Shown: piece by piece, positions 1 to 13,806 of the stretch
Position numbering within the stretch: the stretch's first letter is position 1
Layout of the letters: each line of letters begins with the position of its first letter
Source of the DNA: Epiperipatus broadwayi
Taxonomy: Eukaryota > Onychophora > Udeonychophora > Euonychophora > Peripatidae
Length of the DNA stretch: 64,000 nt
Direction of reading: 5' to 3'
NCBI GenBank assembly: GCA_028023455.1
Contig: JAQFVV010012404.1
Span: 14,993,000-15,056,999 of the forward strand
Made by a program: the position numbers and the translations under genes
The notes under the pieces: model-generated
What the model was told of the DNA's origin: nothing
What the model saw: the letters and a program-made list of their open reading frames with translations, nothing else
Databases searched by the model: none

Positions 1-1360
1 ACACAATTTCATTATAATTAAAAGTGTAATTTATTAGTTTTGAATATTTTATGTGTTTTAAAAAGAGTAAATTATTTTAAGTAGTAATGTCTATAACAAT
101 TTGTGAAACATTTTAAATTCTTTTCTAGGTACTAAGCAACTATTAAAAATTAAAAAAAAAACAACAACTTTTTTTTTTATAATGTAAATGTATGTTTATT
201 TATCAAAGTTGAACAAAAAAGATCAGTTGTCATATTAGTTTTACATTTTAGACATTAGCATAGGCAAAGAATTGCATATTAAAATACTTAATTTTATTTT
301 GAAATTAAAAGTCTAATGCAAGAATAAAAATTATGATAAGTTTTTGCTGATTATTTTATAAGTCTATGAAATAAATAATCTCAAACTTGTTTGAGTTTAA
401 AAGAATTAAAAAATAATGAATGCATTCATTAATGATGAGCAAATAGCATATGTAGAATAGAGATTAGCATTTATTTAAACACTTTAATTTCTAACAAAAT
501 AATTCAACATGAATTTTATAAGCATAAAATTTGGTCATAGCTTTCATATTAAAAGTGCTTGGTTTCTGATGTGAATATTATGGCATATGGGAAGAAATAT
601 TGATGTTACAGCATAATAATATTTGCCTGGTAACATATGGAGAAACATGGAAATGAAACTGACATGTTTCATTATGATTTGATGATATTTTGGTACAGTT
701 ATTACTATGAATGAATGATTCACAATTATATGCTTTTTGGATATTTTGGTAGATCTGTTTAATTCCTGTTCAAACATTATTTTCTTCCAGAATTGTCATC
801 TTTCAAAAAGATACTATTTCAAATAAAATATTCTGTGCAGTCAAATAATAGTTTGAACAAATAAGGTTGATTGTACATATCTTCTATATCTTTCAAAAAT
901 TTAATGATTAAAATATTATTAAGGGTCACCATTCTTCAAAAAGGACTCATTTACCCATCTCCAAGAATTAAAATCTTTTTTTTTTCTTTGAGAAGTAAAT
1001 TATTTCTCTAGATATTAGTCCAATATTGTAAAATTTTATGGCATATGGAATACCAGCTTATTGATGCAAATTATGTCTCTTTTATATTACCATTATTGTA
1101 CCAATATTGTTCAGGGTTTTTTTAAACTACATATAAATCATAAAAGAAAGCAAAAATGAATTTATTTAATTTCAATTCAGTTATTTAACTTATTTAGTTT
1201 TTGAAAGTTTATAAATATTTATTTTTTAATGATCATCAAATCTATTATTTGAGTAATAGTTTTCCAAAAACATGAAATGATTCTTTCAGATATTTTATCC
1301 TAAAATGATTCTAAGATATTAGGTATTATTTATTTATTATCCTTTTTTTTTTTTTTTTAG
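1..1360. other. Non-coding, presumed intron or upstream of TMEM129 exon
   Basis: This stretch is A+T-rich and stop-dense. I looked for the missing N-terminal TMEM129 exon (start codon plus two membrane spans) on the + strand and did not see it. The last ~20 bases form a strong T-tract ending in AG at 1359-1360, which is the splice acceptor of the exon at 1361. A 77-codon reading frame on the minus strand (544-777) has no recognisable features and is treated as chance. Confidence 0.6.
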
Positions 1361-1829
1361 GATATTGCTTTGTGTTGACACAAACTTCTAGTTCATTCGA
1401 AATGTTTGACTTGGACAATGATTCCCTAGCATGGTTATTATTGAATTCAGTTGCAATATTGTTACCACTAGGTTGTTTAGCAATCATAACTTCATGGTCT
1501 ATGCATAATTGGAATAATCATCCTGTAAGTCTATTGCTTTCAAAAATTCAACCAAATGCTAACTGGAGAACTATCGCTCGATCTATTGAATCAGATTATA
1601 GGCATTATGATACATTGATTATCCAATCAGAAGGTTTTGGTCAGATAATCTTGACAGACTGGTGGATTATCAAAGTTTCCCCATACTGGTTAAATGTTGC
1701 TTATCAAGGTAATGCAACTCTAACTATAGCGAATACAGATGAACATGAACTTAATAGGGAAGGAGGAGCAAAAATTCAATTTTTGAATATTAAAGTAACA
1801 AATGAAGATGGTACATTTTTCATGATAAG
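1361..1829 (+). CDS. TMEM129: Internal exon of TMEM129 (ER membrane E3 ubiquitin ligase)
   Basis: TMEM129 is an ER-membrane RING-type ubiquitin ligase acting in ER-associated degradation. The exon encodes its middle part. It follows a long T-tract and AG, starts in phase 1 (two bases, then YCFVLTQ) and ends AAG|GTAAGA, so both splice sites look functional. A hydrophobic span of about 25 residues (AWLLLNSVAILLPLGCLAII) fits the third membrane segment, followed by the family's W-x-x-HP (WNNHPV). Further motifs match in order: NWRTIARSIESDYRHYD, ILTDWWIIKVSPYWLNVA, LTIANTDEHELNREG and QFLNIKVTNEDG. By recall, human TMEM129 has the same series (VIVTDTWVMKVTTYRVHVA, HELSPDS). The frame is open for about 156 codons, which is very unlikely by chance at this base composition. 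The N-terminal exon and the RING-bearing C-terminal exons were not found here. Not seen: any disabling change. Confidence 0.9.
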
Positions 1830-3950
1830 GTAAGATTCAGATTTATTTTTAAAAATTATTATTTACATTGCATAATTATAAGTCAATTTTTTTTTAAAAA
1901 AAGTTTTAACTTCCGCTTTATTTTTAAAATGAAAGGTCTATTTTGACATTTAAAATTTTGACATTTAAAATAATTCATTGCTTTAAAGTCTTCATCTTTT
2001 TGTTTATTTGATTTAACAAATTTTTAATAAAGATGATTTAGAATGTGTTACAATCATTTTCAGGTTAGCACTGTGATATCAATAAAGAATTCTACTCATA
2101 TTAAATCTTCTTGATTATTTTATAATTGTTAATAACTAAACAATTATAATCAGTAAATTCTTCTTTATAGAATAAAACATTTGAAAATCACTTAAGTAAA
2201 AAAATACAAATATTATGTTTTTAAAATAGTATTAATGAACTATTTATGACTAGACTTTTATCCAAACCTGATTATATTTTTATTATCCACTAACTGATAC
2301 TATTATTAGAAAATCTTATCTACTTACATGATCTATTTTCATATTGTAGAACAGTTTTGACTTTAAGTTATAATAAACATGTCTTACTGTGTTCTCTTTA
2401 CAAAAAAAATATTAAATTATCTCATGATTAAGTTGTTTAGTAAAATATATTATAATCAACTGCTTCCAACCTTGTCAAAGCTCAGTGTTTTTTTTTAATT
2501 GGTTGCTCTAATACATTTTTTTTTAAAGATTTAATGTAAATTAAACAAGATTTTAAATGTGAGAATTGAAAGACCATTGTTATGGCAGAATACAAAAGCT
2601 CTGGGCTTTCAGCCCATCGTTTTTGTATTAATTGATTGCTTATAAAAATTTTTTTTAAAGATTTAATGTAAATTAAACAAAACATTTTAATATTATATAA
2701 ATAAATTTCCGAATTTTAATAAAGCTAAATTAAAATTTACATTTTGAAATATATCTGCTGGCTACCTTAGAGTTAATATAATTGAATTCATCTAGATTAT
2801 AATATCAACAGGAATAATAATTTGATATCATCTTATGATTGAAATTGATTTGTCGAATAATGGAATATCAACTGAAGTCATATACAGGCAAAACTCTGTT
2901 AATAGATGCTTATAAAAACACCCTTTTAAATCAACACTCAGATAAGTTTTATATATAAAAAAAGAAATAGTTAAAAAAAGGCATAATGATAATTTTAACA
3001 ATAAACATTTTATTATTATTATTAATAATAATTTCCATTAGTATAACTTATATGGCATTCATTATCATTTAAACAATATGAGAAATATATTTAAAAAAAT
3101 AACAATATTGAAAATATTATGACTTTGTTTAAAGAATTTATCTTTAACCCTTTCATGGCTGTATGCTTTATAATTTAAATGTATATCATATCTATCAATT
3201 GCAATTTTAAAAAGAAATGAGGAGGGGAATTGAAATATAAAATATATGATAGAATATTGGATTACAGTTGGTAAATTAGAATTATAATCTTTATTTTATC
3301 CACCTGAATGAGTTAATGCTTATCTCAATAAATTTGTATTATTATTAACCTAAGTATTTGGATTTGCCTACTTCATCAATCATTATAAAATTATTTTATT
3401 ATATAAAATCCCATATTATATTTTATCATCAAGTTTTTCACTCATTTGCGGAATGTATTTTTCTTGCAAAGCAAGATGCATATTCTTTGGACCATTGATG
3501 CCTTACAAATCTATGATTCCATTGTAAATATAAATTTAAACTGCCACAGAGCCATTTATGAAGCAATATTTATCTATTTTAGTTATATATTTTAGTTGCC
3601 TAAGTACAACATTTATGTAATATATTGAATGGTCAATTATTTAGTGTAAGTGGAGAAAACCACTTGGTTCATGATTTAATTATTATATGTGGTTGCCAAA
3701 ATCTATGGGCACTTGCATGCCAGCAAGCCATGCTCAGTTATATTTTATTGTATTCATGATTACCCAAATATGCAAGGTATTCTGTGACTAGCACTTATTT
3801 TAGCTTTATATTTGGCAGTCTTTATTAGCTTTCCTTTACAATTAGCTCATCCAATTTCCATAGAAGGAAATATTACTATTCATGAGACAATGCTGCTTCA
3901 TTAGCATTGTTCATATATAGTTTAGAATATTTATTTTATTCATAATATGT
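1830..3950. other. Presumed TMEM129 intron, no gene seen
   Basis: Begins with the GTAAGA donor at 1830. The stretch is A+T-rich with no supported reading frame. A near-repeat of about 40 bases (TTTTTTTTAAAGATTTAATGTAAATTAAACAA-like, cores at about 2518-2550 and 2651-2682) brackets a slightly GC-richer patch at 2585-2640. I searched by eye for the following TMEM129 exon and did not recognise it. Confidence 0.6.
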
Positions 3951-3960
3951 GTACATATAT

Positions 3961-4690
3961 ATAACTAGATATTTTTGTTATAAGTTAAAATATATACTTC
4001 ATATGTTATATTAGGCAGTATTTAATTTTTATATCATATTTAATGTGTACATAATAATATGTGTGCATATAAGTGATTAAAAATATGAAATATTCTTTTA
4101 TGTGAAAAGTGTTTGACATGTTTGCTTTTGAGTGCAATTTTTTTTTTAAAAAAAGCTTACCAAAGCTATATTGTAAATGAATTTCACTTAATACATATAA
4201 TTTTATTTTAAATCATTTTTACACGTGTAATGTATATATATCACTAGATATTTCTGCCATAAGTTAAATGTATTCCTTTTACGTATATATCATATGCATA
4301 TGTGTCCATAATAATATATGTGTATATAAGTTTAATAAAAATATGAAATATTTTTTAAATGAGAAGTGTTTGACATTTTTGCTTTTGATTGAAATTTTAT
4401 TTTAAATGCTTAACAAAACTATATTGTAAATGAACTTCACTTAATACATATAATTTTAATTTAAATACATTTCACACATACATTGTATATCTATCACAAG
4501 ATATTTCTGCATTAAGTTAATATGTTTACTCTATGCGTATGTGTACATAATTATTTATGTACAAGAAATCAGTAAGTAACTTTTCTGATTAAAATTATTT
4601 GACATTTTTTCTTTTTATTTGGATTTTTTTTTTTTAAAAAAAAAAGCTTAAGAAAATGATATTATAAATAAACTTTCTTATTTCTTAAAT
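3961..4690. repeat. Diverged tandem triplication, unit about 255-280 bp
   Basis: Three successive copies start near 3961, 4241 and 4494. Each begins with (A/C)A(C)TAGATATTTYTG..ATAAGTTAA and runs through GTGTRCATAATWAT, an AAATATGAAATATTYTTT stretch, GTGTTTGACATKTTTGCTTTT, a T-run/A-run with AAGCTTA, and ATATTGTAAATGAAYTTCACTTAATACATATAATTTTA. Spacing falls from about 280 to 253 bp. No coding frame is conserved between units. Seen directly; the family is not recognised. Confidence 0.75.
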
Positions 4691-4699
4691 GAAGCTTAT

Positions 4700-7600
4700 A
4701 ATTGCAACCAAGAAAATTGTGAACATTATTTAAAACATTGAAACTTTCTGTCACTCTTCCTTATCTAAAAAACTAAATCACTTACTTAATTAAAATATTA
4801 ATATATCCTATCACTTTTATAGAGATTTAAAAAACTGTGCAAAATTTTGCCAAATTATATTGAACTTAACTGTGTTAAATTTTGATTTTAAAATGTTATA
4901 AAACTGAAAGAAAAAATAGTTTCTCTACTGCCCTCTTAATATTTATTTAAAGCAAATAAAAGTTCTAAGAGGAATTTTTAAATTTGAAATATCAAAGTAT
5001 TCAGTATATTCTCATCCTCTGTTCCACAGCTAAGAAACTATGTAGCCTACTGAAAAGATTAGTTTCATATGGATTAGCCTGGTATTAATTAGTTATATAC
5101 CAAATTTTAAGCAATCCTGTGTTATTTAAATCTATTAAACCTTAATTTTAAAATTTTATTCTCACTTAAAAAAGATCAAAGTTTACAAACAAATAAATGG
5201 ATTTTCCTAACTTCAGTAGAAGCATTTAAAAATTAGTTTAAATATAAATTCTGACTTGACTCTTTTGTAATGCAAAAATGAAGTATTAATTTTGTTTTTA
5301 ATAATTGCACTTTTTTAGGTTTAGGAATTATTTAGCTCATAAACAACTTAGCTAGTCATTCACTATTGTTTGATGAATTGACTCATGATGATTATTAGCT
5401 AAAAATTAATACAAAATTGAAAAATCATTAAAAGCTTCACATTTACCATTTGGAAAACCTATTGAGTAATGCTTCTTTTTTAGTATGCTGTCTGAGAAGC
5501 TGTTGTAGAGATCTTTGTCATATAGTGGAGTAGTTCTATACTGGTTTATATATATATAAACAATATTCTTAATATTGCATTTCATTTAGTATTAAACAAT
5601 TCTCTTTTTTTTGCACTTAATATTAGCAGTAGATGAAATGAAGTTTTTGAAAATAATATTTAAATATTGCTAAAATTAAATATAAAAAATAATTGGTTTA
5701 TTGATATATATATATATAATCTCTAAATTTATAAATAAATACATGAATGTTTATTGCTAGGGAGTTCATAAGTTCAAATACTGGAAATGACAGCTGGTAC
5801 TGTATCCATAGACCTTAAGTTCCAGAGCCTAATGGTGCTCCCACTGCTCTAAACCATGCAAGAAGCTAAACTTAATATAAGAATACCAGTTCTGAATTAT
5901 ATTTATATGCATACAGATAACTAATACAGCCATCAGTCAGTATAGTTTTACTCCATGTGTTACATTCTTGCATGCTGCAATATATATATATATATACAGT
6001 CAATCCTAATTAACAATTGAGCTTTGTGGTCCTTCGTACTTATCAAGTTACTAACTCATGTTTAAACCTTATGTTCCATCCCACTCCTATATTCATGTAT
6101 ATCTATTTTATGTATATGTTTGAGCTGTGCACCTAAAAAGTTATAAAGTTTAGCTTTTAATATTTTTTACTATTATTTATTATTAATTCTTCTTATTAAA
6201 ATCAGAATATATTAGGTGCAACTCAAATATATATATATAATGGGAGAAATTACTAACACGATATTAATTTTACAATTTTATTTTTTTTGAAGTTTGTAAA
6301 ATTAAAACTTTTCGTTTAAATTATTTATTAAAAAAACTGTATTTTTTTTTTTTTAAATCCAAGATTGAGTATGCAACTATTAATTGTCCAAAAATAATTA
6401 AAAGAGTGGAAATTTTACATTGTCTAATTTTGGGAAAGAATGTCTAATTAAACTGTACTAAAAGTAAAAAAGGAAATCAAATTAAGAATTTCTACTTTTG
6501 CAATTAACATTTTATCAAATCTCTTTCTAATCTGGAAATATATTTGAATATATTTTTAAAGAAATTATCTAACGCTTGCATCTCCAAAACAATAGGTGAA
6601 GGAAGTGAAAAATTCCTACTAGATAGTAATCGGGAATGAAATTAAAAAAGGGATATTAAAAGCATTCCTCAAATACCTGAGGGCAGTATATAATGGGCAA
6701 ATTTTTGACAACCTAGAGAGAATTAGTTTGTAGATTAGCTGTCTCCAAAAATATTCCATGCAACTTTATTTTCCAAAATGTTGAATGAGTAGTCAAATTA
6801 ATCATCTTTCCTCGCTTTTGCTGGTCAGTCTCTCGCCACCAATAATCATCTTGCTGATGCCCCAAAAATGATAGAAAGTATGATCTAAGAATGGAGGAAT
6901 GTCTGATGGAAATTTGCTACTACATTGGAAATCGTTTGAATCCTGTTAATTTGCCATGCTGAGCCGAACTGTCAAAATGGACTCTTTAATATAGCAAGAT
7001 AATTAACTTAAGAACTGCCTATGAAATTTATGTCTAATTCCTTCTAAAACTAATCTCAACCTTGGCTATCTGGATTTCTTACTTAAATTGTTAAATTAAA
7101 TGTTTTCTTAACTGTTAATGTAAATTTTCTCTCATACTAATAATTTTTCTTTTATATGTACAGTCTGTCATATGCCCTCATGTCTTTAATTTTGGTGCAG
7201 TTCCTTTCTTAATTTTAAACTGTTTTATTTTATTATTCTAAGTTGCCAATCTAAACAATCTTGTGAGCCTAATGTATAAAGTTATTTTTCCCTATCTAAT
7301 CAGACCTCCTTGGGTCGAGGTTAGTAAACTCCCCTCCTTTTTTAGTTAGATTTACGTACATTCTTAATTAATATGCTCACCAGATTGTTTCTCAAGTTGA
7401 CCTAATTTCATGATTTTCTTTAATGCATCAAAAAGGGTATTATTTTTGTATAACTTTTAAATCACCGGAAAATTAACACTATTAAATATTTTATATGTCA
7501 CTCACTTAATTCTGAAAAGGTGATTTCTTATTGTTACTGTTTTTTTTATTTATATATTCCGTATTACAATGCCATACTCTTAACATTTCAAAGACTTGAT

Positions 7601-8940
7601 TATTCTAAGTTATAAAATTCATGAGGGTGGGATTTCAATATGTTAAATAGCAAGGAAAGAGAGGGGGGTAATTTTAAAATCTATTTTTGTATAAATTAAA
7701 TCTTTCCCATATATATTACATGGCATAGCGTTAATTGCCTAAATTATAGCATTCGAATGAGGTTCATGTATCTTAAAATAGTAACTTTCATTTCATGTCA
7801 TTAAAGACATTGTGTTATGCTGTGTTGCTGCTATATGGCTTAGTTTTTTTTAAATATTACATGCTTCTAGCCTGGAGGGTTGCGATGAGTTTGAACCCAT
7901 GTTCTTCACACCCTATCCTGTGGACAGTTGACCTTCCTGGTATCATTTTCATATAACAGGCTTCTCGCGTTGGTTGCACTAGAAAACCCTGGGAACCATG
8001 CCAAGCCTAAATAAAATTGTCTATGCAGTGCCTTACAAACAGGACTCTTAGCCACTTCTTTTTCTTCGTATGGAAGCACAATGTCATTTCGGATTCTTCT
8101 GCCTTCATGTCAGCACTGCTATTTTTCATTATTATTAGTTTATTTATTAAATGACCTCATTTCGATGCTGTAATAATGAAATTGCATTTGCTTATGTATA
8201 ATATCTTTCCAAGAATAGTGATTAGTTTAATTAATAATGTTGTTTTTCTTCTTATTTTAAAAATCTTACCATCATAATCTATTCCATTTATTTAAGAGTA
8301 TAAGAAAGATGAAGCATTCTTTTCTTTTTAAATCCGAATTTAAAGAATGGTTAAAATATTTTGCTCACTAAGCAAATAAACTTGATTTAAATATATGTTA
8401 TTGTATTAAATATTCACAAATATTATCCTTAATAAGTAAACCATTTTTTAATATATATTTTATTGATTTTCATGACCGAAACGGCGTCAAAATAGTTTAT
8501 GTAATATATATAATGATTCCTAGAACGCTCCAGAAATTTGTACATTAATCATCACCTTTCAGAAACACCACTAAAGCATTAATTCAAATATGTTGTAAGT
8601 CTGTTTTGTAATCAAGTGATTGGCATCTTGATTTCACCCACTAAATATGCCTATTTATGTAAATATATCATTTATTCATAAGTGCATATGAATCATAATA
8701 GCGTGATCAATTGTATGTCACTCTACCTCCAGGTAAATCATCTTGTCATGCACATTCAAATAAATATATAATCAAGTTACTGTTTCATTAAATGTTTTAT
8801 TAAATATTTTATTATTCAAGCACTTATGTAGTTCGAATTATCTTCTCTCCACTTCCATTCATTCCAACATATATATGCGTTCTTTTGTTAAATATGTCTC
8901 ATTGTCTCTCGCTTTTCTAGTGGGCTGGATTTAAGAATTA
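4700..8940. other. Non-coding A+T-rich stretch, no gene seen
   Basis: No supported coding region on either strand. It contains short (TA)n runs near 5545, 5705, 5980 and 6225. Slightly GC-richer patches lie near 5760-5880, 6780-6990 and 7860-8060; the last contains a B-box-like GTTTGAACCC and may be an old SINE. None could be assigned. Confidence 0.5.
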
Positions 8941-8964
8941 ATTCTCATGTGCCATCATTATTAT

Positions 8965-9125
8965 GTTATTCATTAGGTGTTTGATCTGTGGCTTGTGGAA
9001 TGGGTTCAAATCTAGGTTGGTCCCTGATATAAATCTCAGGCTTGACTGGGTTTGAAGTACATTTCATTGAGTTCCAGCTCATATTAAATGGATCAGCATA
9101 TTTTGACTGGTACAGTATATATTTA
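8965..9125 (+). repeat. SINE-like repeat with TTGACTGGTACARTA tail
   Basis: A GC-elevated island in very A+T-rich DNA. It holds a B-box-like GGGTTCAAATCTAGG near 9002 and ends in TTTGACTGGTACAGTATATAT. The same 3' motif, in the same orientation, closes islands at about 34.42-34.55 kb (TTGACTGGTACAATAC) and 38.57 kb (TGACCAGTACAATATATA). A shared 3' end next to a TA-rich tail is expected of copies of one SINE or LINE tail. The 5' boundary and any target-site duplication are not clear. Confidence 0.4.
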
Positions 9126-11020
9126 CTCAGTTAAAACCACAGTATTTTTTAAAATCACATCATCATCAATCAAATTTAAATTAGAAATCTTATAATGTTC
9201 ATTATTATGTATGCCATTATATTATGAATTTACTCACAAGAAGCATCATATAGATTAGTTTTTTAATCCTAGATCATGGCCTAAATAACTGCCACATAAA
9301 TTTATTTATTTCACTTAATTTTGTTATTTAGTTACTAATTATAAATTGTAGACTGTTCTTTTAATTAATGCATGAATAAACATATAATTAGAAATACATG
9401 AATGCACAAAAACACTTTCATTTTCTCATAAAAATAAGTAGTTTTTTTAAATATTACATTTAACAATTATAGCATATACAATTGCCAATTATAACCTGGA
9501 TTCAAATTTGGATAAAAAAAAATGGAAATATTTTTAACAAGTTTAGGATTTTTGTTTTAGGTGATTGACTCATAGCCAATCTGTCTAATCATTCAGTAAT
9601 AATCAGTAATTGTATATATATATATTTATTCTTTGGTAGAGGATAAAACAGTCATGAAAAAATCCTTAAATCCTCTCCATCTGGCAATTAGAAAATCTGA
9701 TGTGTATTGTCTTTTCGTTTACTGTTTTTTTTTGTGTGTGAAGGGCTATGGGAGACGTCTAGCCTACTATAAACTATTTCAAAACTTATCATTACTTATA
9801 CTGAAAGCCCAAAAAATTATCCTAAAAAGCATACTATAAAATAAGAAAGTCTGTGAAATAACTATATTTATGTTGTTTGAAAGTATTTTAAAATGAGTTA
9901 CTCTTGAGGCTTGTAGATATAAGTACATTAAAAGACGTATGTAGAATATTTTGTAGATATATTTTATGTTTGTAGTGATAAGATTTTATATGTAATATAA
10001 TATTGTTTAGTAGAGATAAATTCCTTAGAACTTGTTATAATTTTACTCATAAATATTAGCTGGGATAGACATTTTGTGTAATGCCACATGTAAGTATGTA
10101 AACTATTCTTTAATCTCCATGAACATAAATATTTGTTATAGTGTTGTATAATCATACATTAGAGTGAAAGTCTTCTGATTATTTGTATATATAACCTGTA
10201 GAAGCTAGGTTTTAATACCATGAATATTTATATGGTTTAATTGTATAGTATTTATAGTCAAAGGTGTTTGTAAAGAAATAAATAATGTTTATATAATAGA
10301 GATATCTACTTTGAGAAACTGATCATACAATAATACTGAAGGATCAGATAAAACATAATTTACTTTAGTTATGTATTAATTAATTACATTTATGTTCTAT
10401 TTAAGATTTGCCTATCATGTCTAGCTACACACATATATTTTACTTTAACACAGTATAAATTGGGATAAAAATTCTATATTTAAAAATCATTGGTAATCTT
10501 TAGATATAGAATATGATGAAAATTTAATTTACTGTTGTTATAATTATATATATATATATAGTTAATTTTACATTTATTTTTTTGTAAATAAATTGATTTT
10601 ATATTTCTAAATTATCTGACTTTTATCTTTCATATTTGACACTCATCATCTAATTGGTAATTTATGGTCACATGATATATATTACATTTATCTAAAAATA
10701 CACTTTTTAAAAGTAATGTTATTGATAATTTTCACTAATACTAGCATGTCTTATTTCACAATTAGTGCTCAGTTGTTTACAAAATGACTTGATACAATGA
10801 AATTTCCGAATAATTGAATAATAAAATTTTAAGAGTCTTATTTATTATATTTAAATATTTTAAACCTTGAGATAACATTAGATTTAGTATATTTATTTTG
10901 AAAACGTAGAGAGAATACATTAACCACACAAATATTAGATTGTCAATTTCTATTTATATTTGCAGTTATATTTTAATTTCATAACTCTTATATATTATTA
11001 TTTGTTAATACACTTTTACA
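9126..11020. other. Non-coding A+T-rich stretch, no gene seen
   Basis: Two short frames (9633-9839 + and 9964-10155 -) have no recognisable features and are treated as chance. A (TA)n run of about 20 bases lies near 10542-10560. Nothing else is supported. Confidence 0.5.
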
Positions 11021-11032
11021 TTACTTTAAATA

Positions 11033-12594
11033 CCATATTACTTTGAATATAAGATACTTCCAAATTTAAGATGCAGTAGGATTTTAAACTTGGAAAATTG
11101 GGGGGGGGGGGAATTTAAAATGATTTTTTTGAAAAATAAGAAACATTTTTATTTATTTACTAAATAGGAACTAATATTTATATATATTTACAATAAGCTC
11201 ATCTAATTTATTGCAAATCTTTTTCAGACATACTTTCATTTTCTGTATCTTCACTCTCAGAACTTGCATTTTAATCATTATTCCACCAGGTAACATTATC
11301 TTCAGGCCATTTAAATTGTTAGCAGTGCAACATTTTAAGAAATATTTTTTAAAAAAATATTTTCTTTGGATATATCTTTCCAAGACTGCAAAGGTCACTC
11401 AAAATTATACATATATTGTTTGCATTATAAATTCTTTTTTATATAGTGTAATTACCAAACATTTTTCTCTTTCAAAAGGAAATTTTATTCACAAACCATA
11501 AGACTCATTTACAAAAAGAAGGACATTTACATATCAATCTCAAAGGAGACCAGTCAACAAAATCAGAGGTTACACTTGTATATATAAACAAAAAAACAAT
11601 TTTGTATCAATAACATTAAGACATTATCACCAGAAATTGAAGACATATAACTTCCCATTCCAGAAATCATAGTAGTGGCCCATTTACATTAATCTGATCA
11701 TGTATATCACATATATGATGGTGTTAGTCAATTTAAACATTTTTTTTTTCAAAGAAAAAAAATATTTAAATATGGTATTGACATTTAATGTTACTGGTAA
11801 ATCTTTTTTTCTTTTGATTAAAAACCTTTTCTAAAAATGCAAATTAATAATTTTTTATTATTATTAAAGTAAATGAAAGTTTTTTTAAAAATAAATTTCT
11901 GTTTATAATTGACAAAAATAATCTATAGCGGTCAACATAAAAAGTATTTTTGTCATCCAATTACATATTGCAGCCATGCATCATTGATTTCTTTCTCATT
12001 TTGCTTTCATGTAAAAGTACTTTTTTCTATTATAATCTGAATCATTCTTTTGAAATAATTTATATTTTTACAAATATTTTCTGAAATAATTATAAATGTG
12101 TAAAGAAAGATTCTAAAACATATGTTCACTTTGAAATCAAAATGAAGATATGAGAACTGTCAAAATCATCAACAGGCACTCTTGTGTAGAGAATATGAAA
12201 CAACCAATCAGAGTGAAGGCAGGTTCTTATCTCATTATAATATTGATTTTTTTAATTGTAAAAAATTCTAAAGGTTATTCAGTCCAGTTTTTTGATAAAG
12301 TAGTGATAAAAATAGGCAAAATAACATTAAAAGTAGCAATTTGAGAGAAAGTTAAAGCCATTTATGAAATTAATCCAAAAAAATATTGACATATATTAAA
12401 TTTTTTGATTAAAAAAGATTTAATATGCTATTCTACATATATAATGATCATAATACTATGTGCATGTATAATATAAAGCAAAAATACTCAGAAATAAGAT
12501 ATTACAAATTTTTATTCCAATTTTTTTTGCACTCCTCTTTTACATATCCAAAATTTGGTAAAAAAAAGTATGTTTTATATTCGAAGAAATACCG
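11033..12594 (-). mobile_element. pogo/Tigger-like DNA transposon remnant with TIRs
   Basis: The left end (CCATATTACTTTGAATATAAGATAC at 11033) and the reverse complement of the right end (CGGTATTTCTTCGAATATAAAACATAC, ending at 12594) form terminal inverted repeats. Both ends are flanked by TA within CTTTAAATA. A CCAAATTT block follows on both sides. The 12-base G run at 11100-11111 lies just inside the left end, where I recall related TIRs being G-rich. On the minus strand at about 11171-11398 the translation FKKYFLKCCTANNLNGL resembles the C-terminal tail of Tigger/pogo transposases (family form SFKKC.ISN.LDG). The catalytic domain is not readable, so the copy is dead. An internal block at 11790-12300 recurs at 55255-55730. 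Confidence 0.55.
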
Positions 12595-12599
12595 TATTT

Positions 12600-13800
12600 A
12601 AAGATGTTTATATCCTGCATATATTAAGAAAATTATTAAGCTAAAATTTTGCAGTTATAATATATATATTATAATGTTAATATTTCCATAGTACAGGTTT
12701 TTATATAACAGTAGATTTATTTGAACCTGAAATATATACAATCGAAGATATGCACATATATAACAAAATCTTCAAGATGTGTACCATAAACTTGATTAAA
12801 ATTTTAATTCAAATTATAATATTAACTAATATGATGATGATGATTTATAATTTAAAAATATAAGTATTCTTAAAAGTATTTTACTTGTTTTTCACTTTTA
12901 ATAAAAAAAACTTCAAAGGTGCCAAATTCCTCTCTAAGAAGAAAGAAATTATGATCATCAATTATTACACCATCCCATCAAGATTCCCAGTGGATTGCAT
13001 GATTTCTCAGTGCTGTGGATATTAACTAGCATAAGTAGGTAAAAAGCATATATTTGGATTGAGTTACAAACACAAACTAAATGGATTAATAAAAAAATAT
13101 TTATCAATTTATTAATAATAAATAAATTGAACTGTTGTGCTTATACTCACAACTATCAGCATATACTCAAAAATATTATAATAATAAGATATTTTAATTT
13201 TAAGCTATGGTATGCTTCAAGTTTAAGGCCTTACAGTATTTATAATGATAAGATCGCACCACAGTTACTAACCATAGTTTTTTCAGGTTTCATTCTTTTA
13301 ATATTTTACTGTTGTTTTCCTTAGTTTTTCTGATGTTATTCTTCTCCATGAATGCTGATGATTTTAGTGACAGTAAATAAAGCAGTATTGGTGACATTAT
13401 ATGAGCTATACTGTCTGTAGATCTAGAGTAATTTATACTACATTATTTCTTTCTTTCTTTGCGGCATTATAGAGGCACTGCACAAGCTGTTTTTTTTAAA
13501 ACATCAGCCCTAATTTCTGGATTCAACTGCATTTTCCAAGTTATTTTAACTGGTGTGGGTTTTGGTTATATAGCCACACATGGCAGATGGATTTCTAAAT
13601 ATAATCATCATACTGAATGTTAAGGCTTTACTTCATTAGCATTTGAAATCAATTAATGTATATATATGTGCTCTGCACACAGATAATGAAGCTATTAAAC
13701 GTAAGTAAAATTATCAAAAATTACTGCCAAGTGCTTTCGGAACAGTTTATAGTCCCATATTCATGGCAACTTGTATTTGGTTAAGAACTGTAATGTTAAT
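12600..13800. other. Non-coding stretch, no gene seen
   Basis: A+T-rich with no supported frame. The part from 13440 to 13640 is GC-richer and contains a short TTTC microsatellite (13447-13460). It could be the 3' end of the Penelope-like element at 13807-14160, but no motif proves this. Confidence 0.4.
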
Positions 13801-13806
13801 GCAAAT

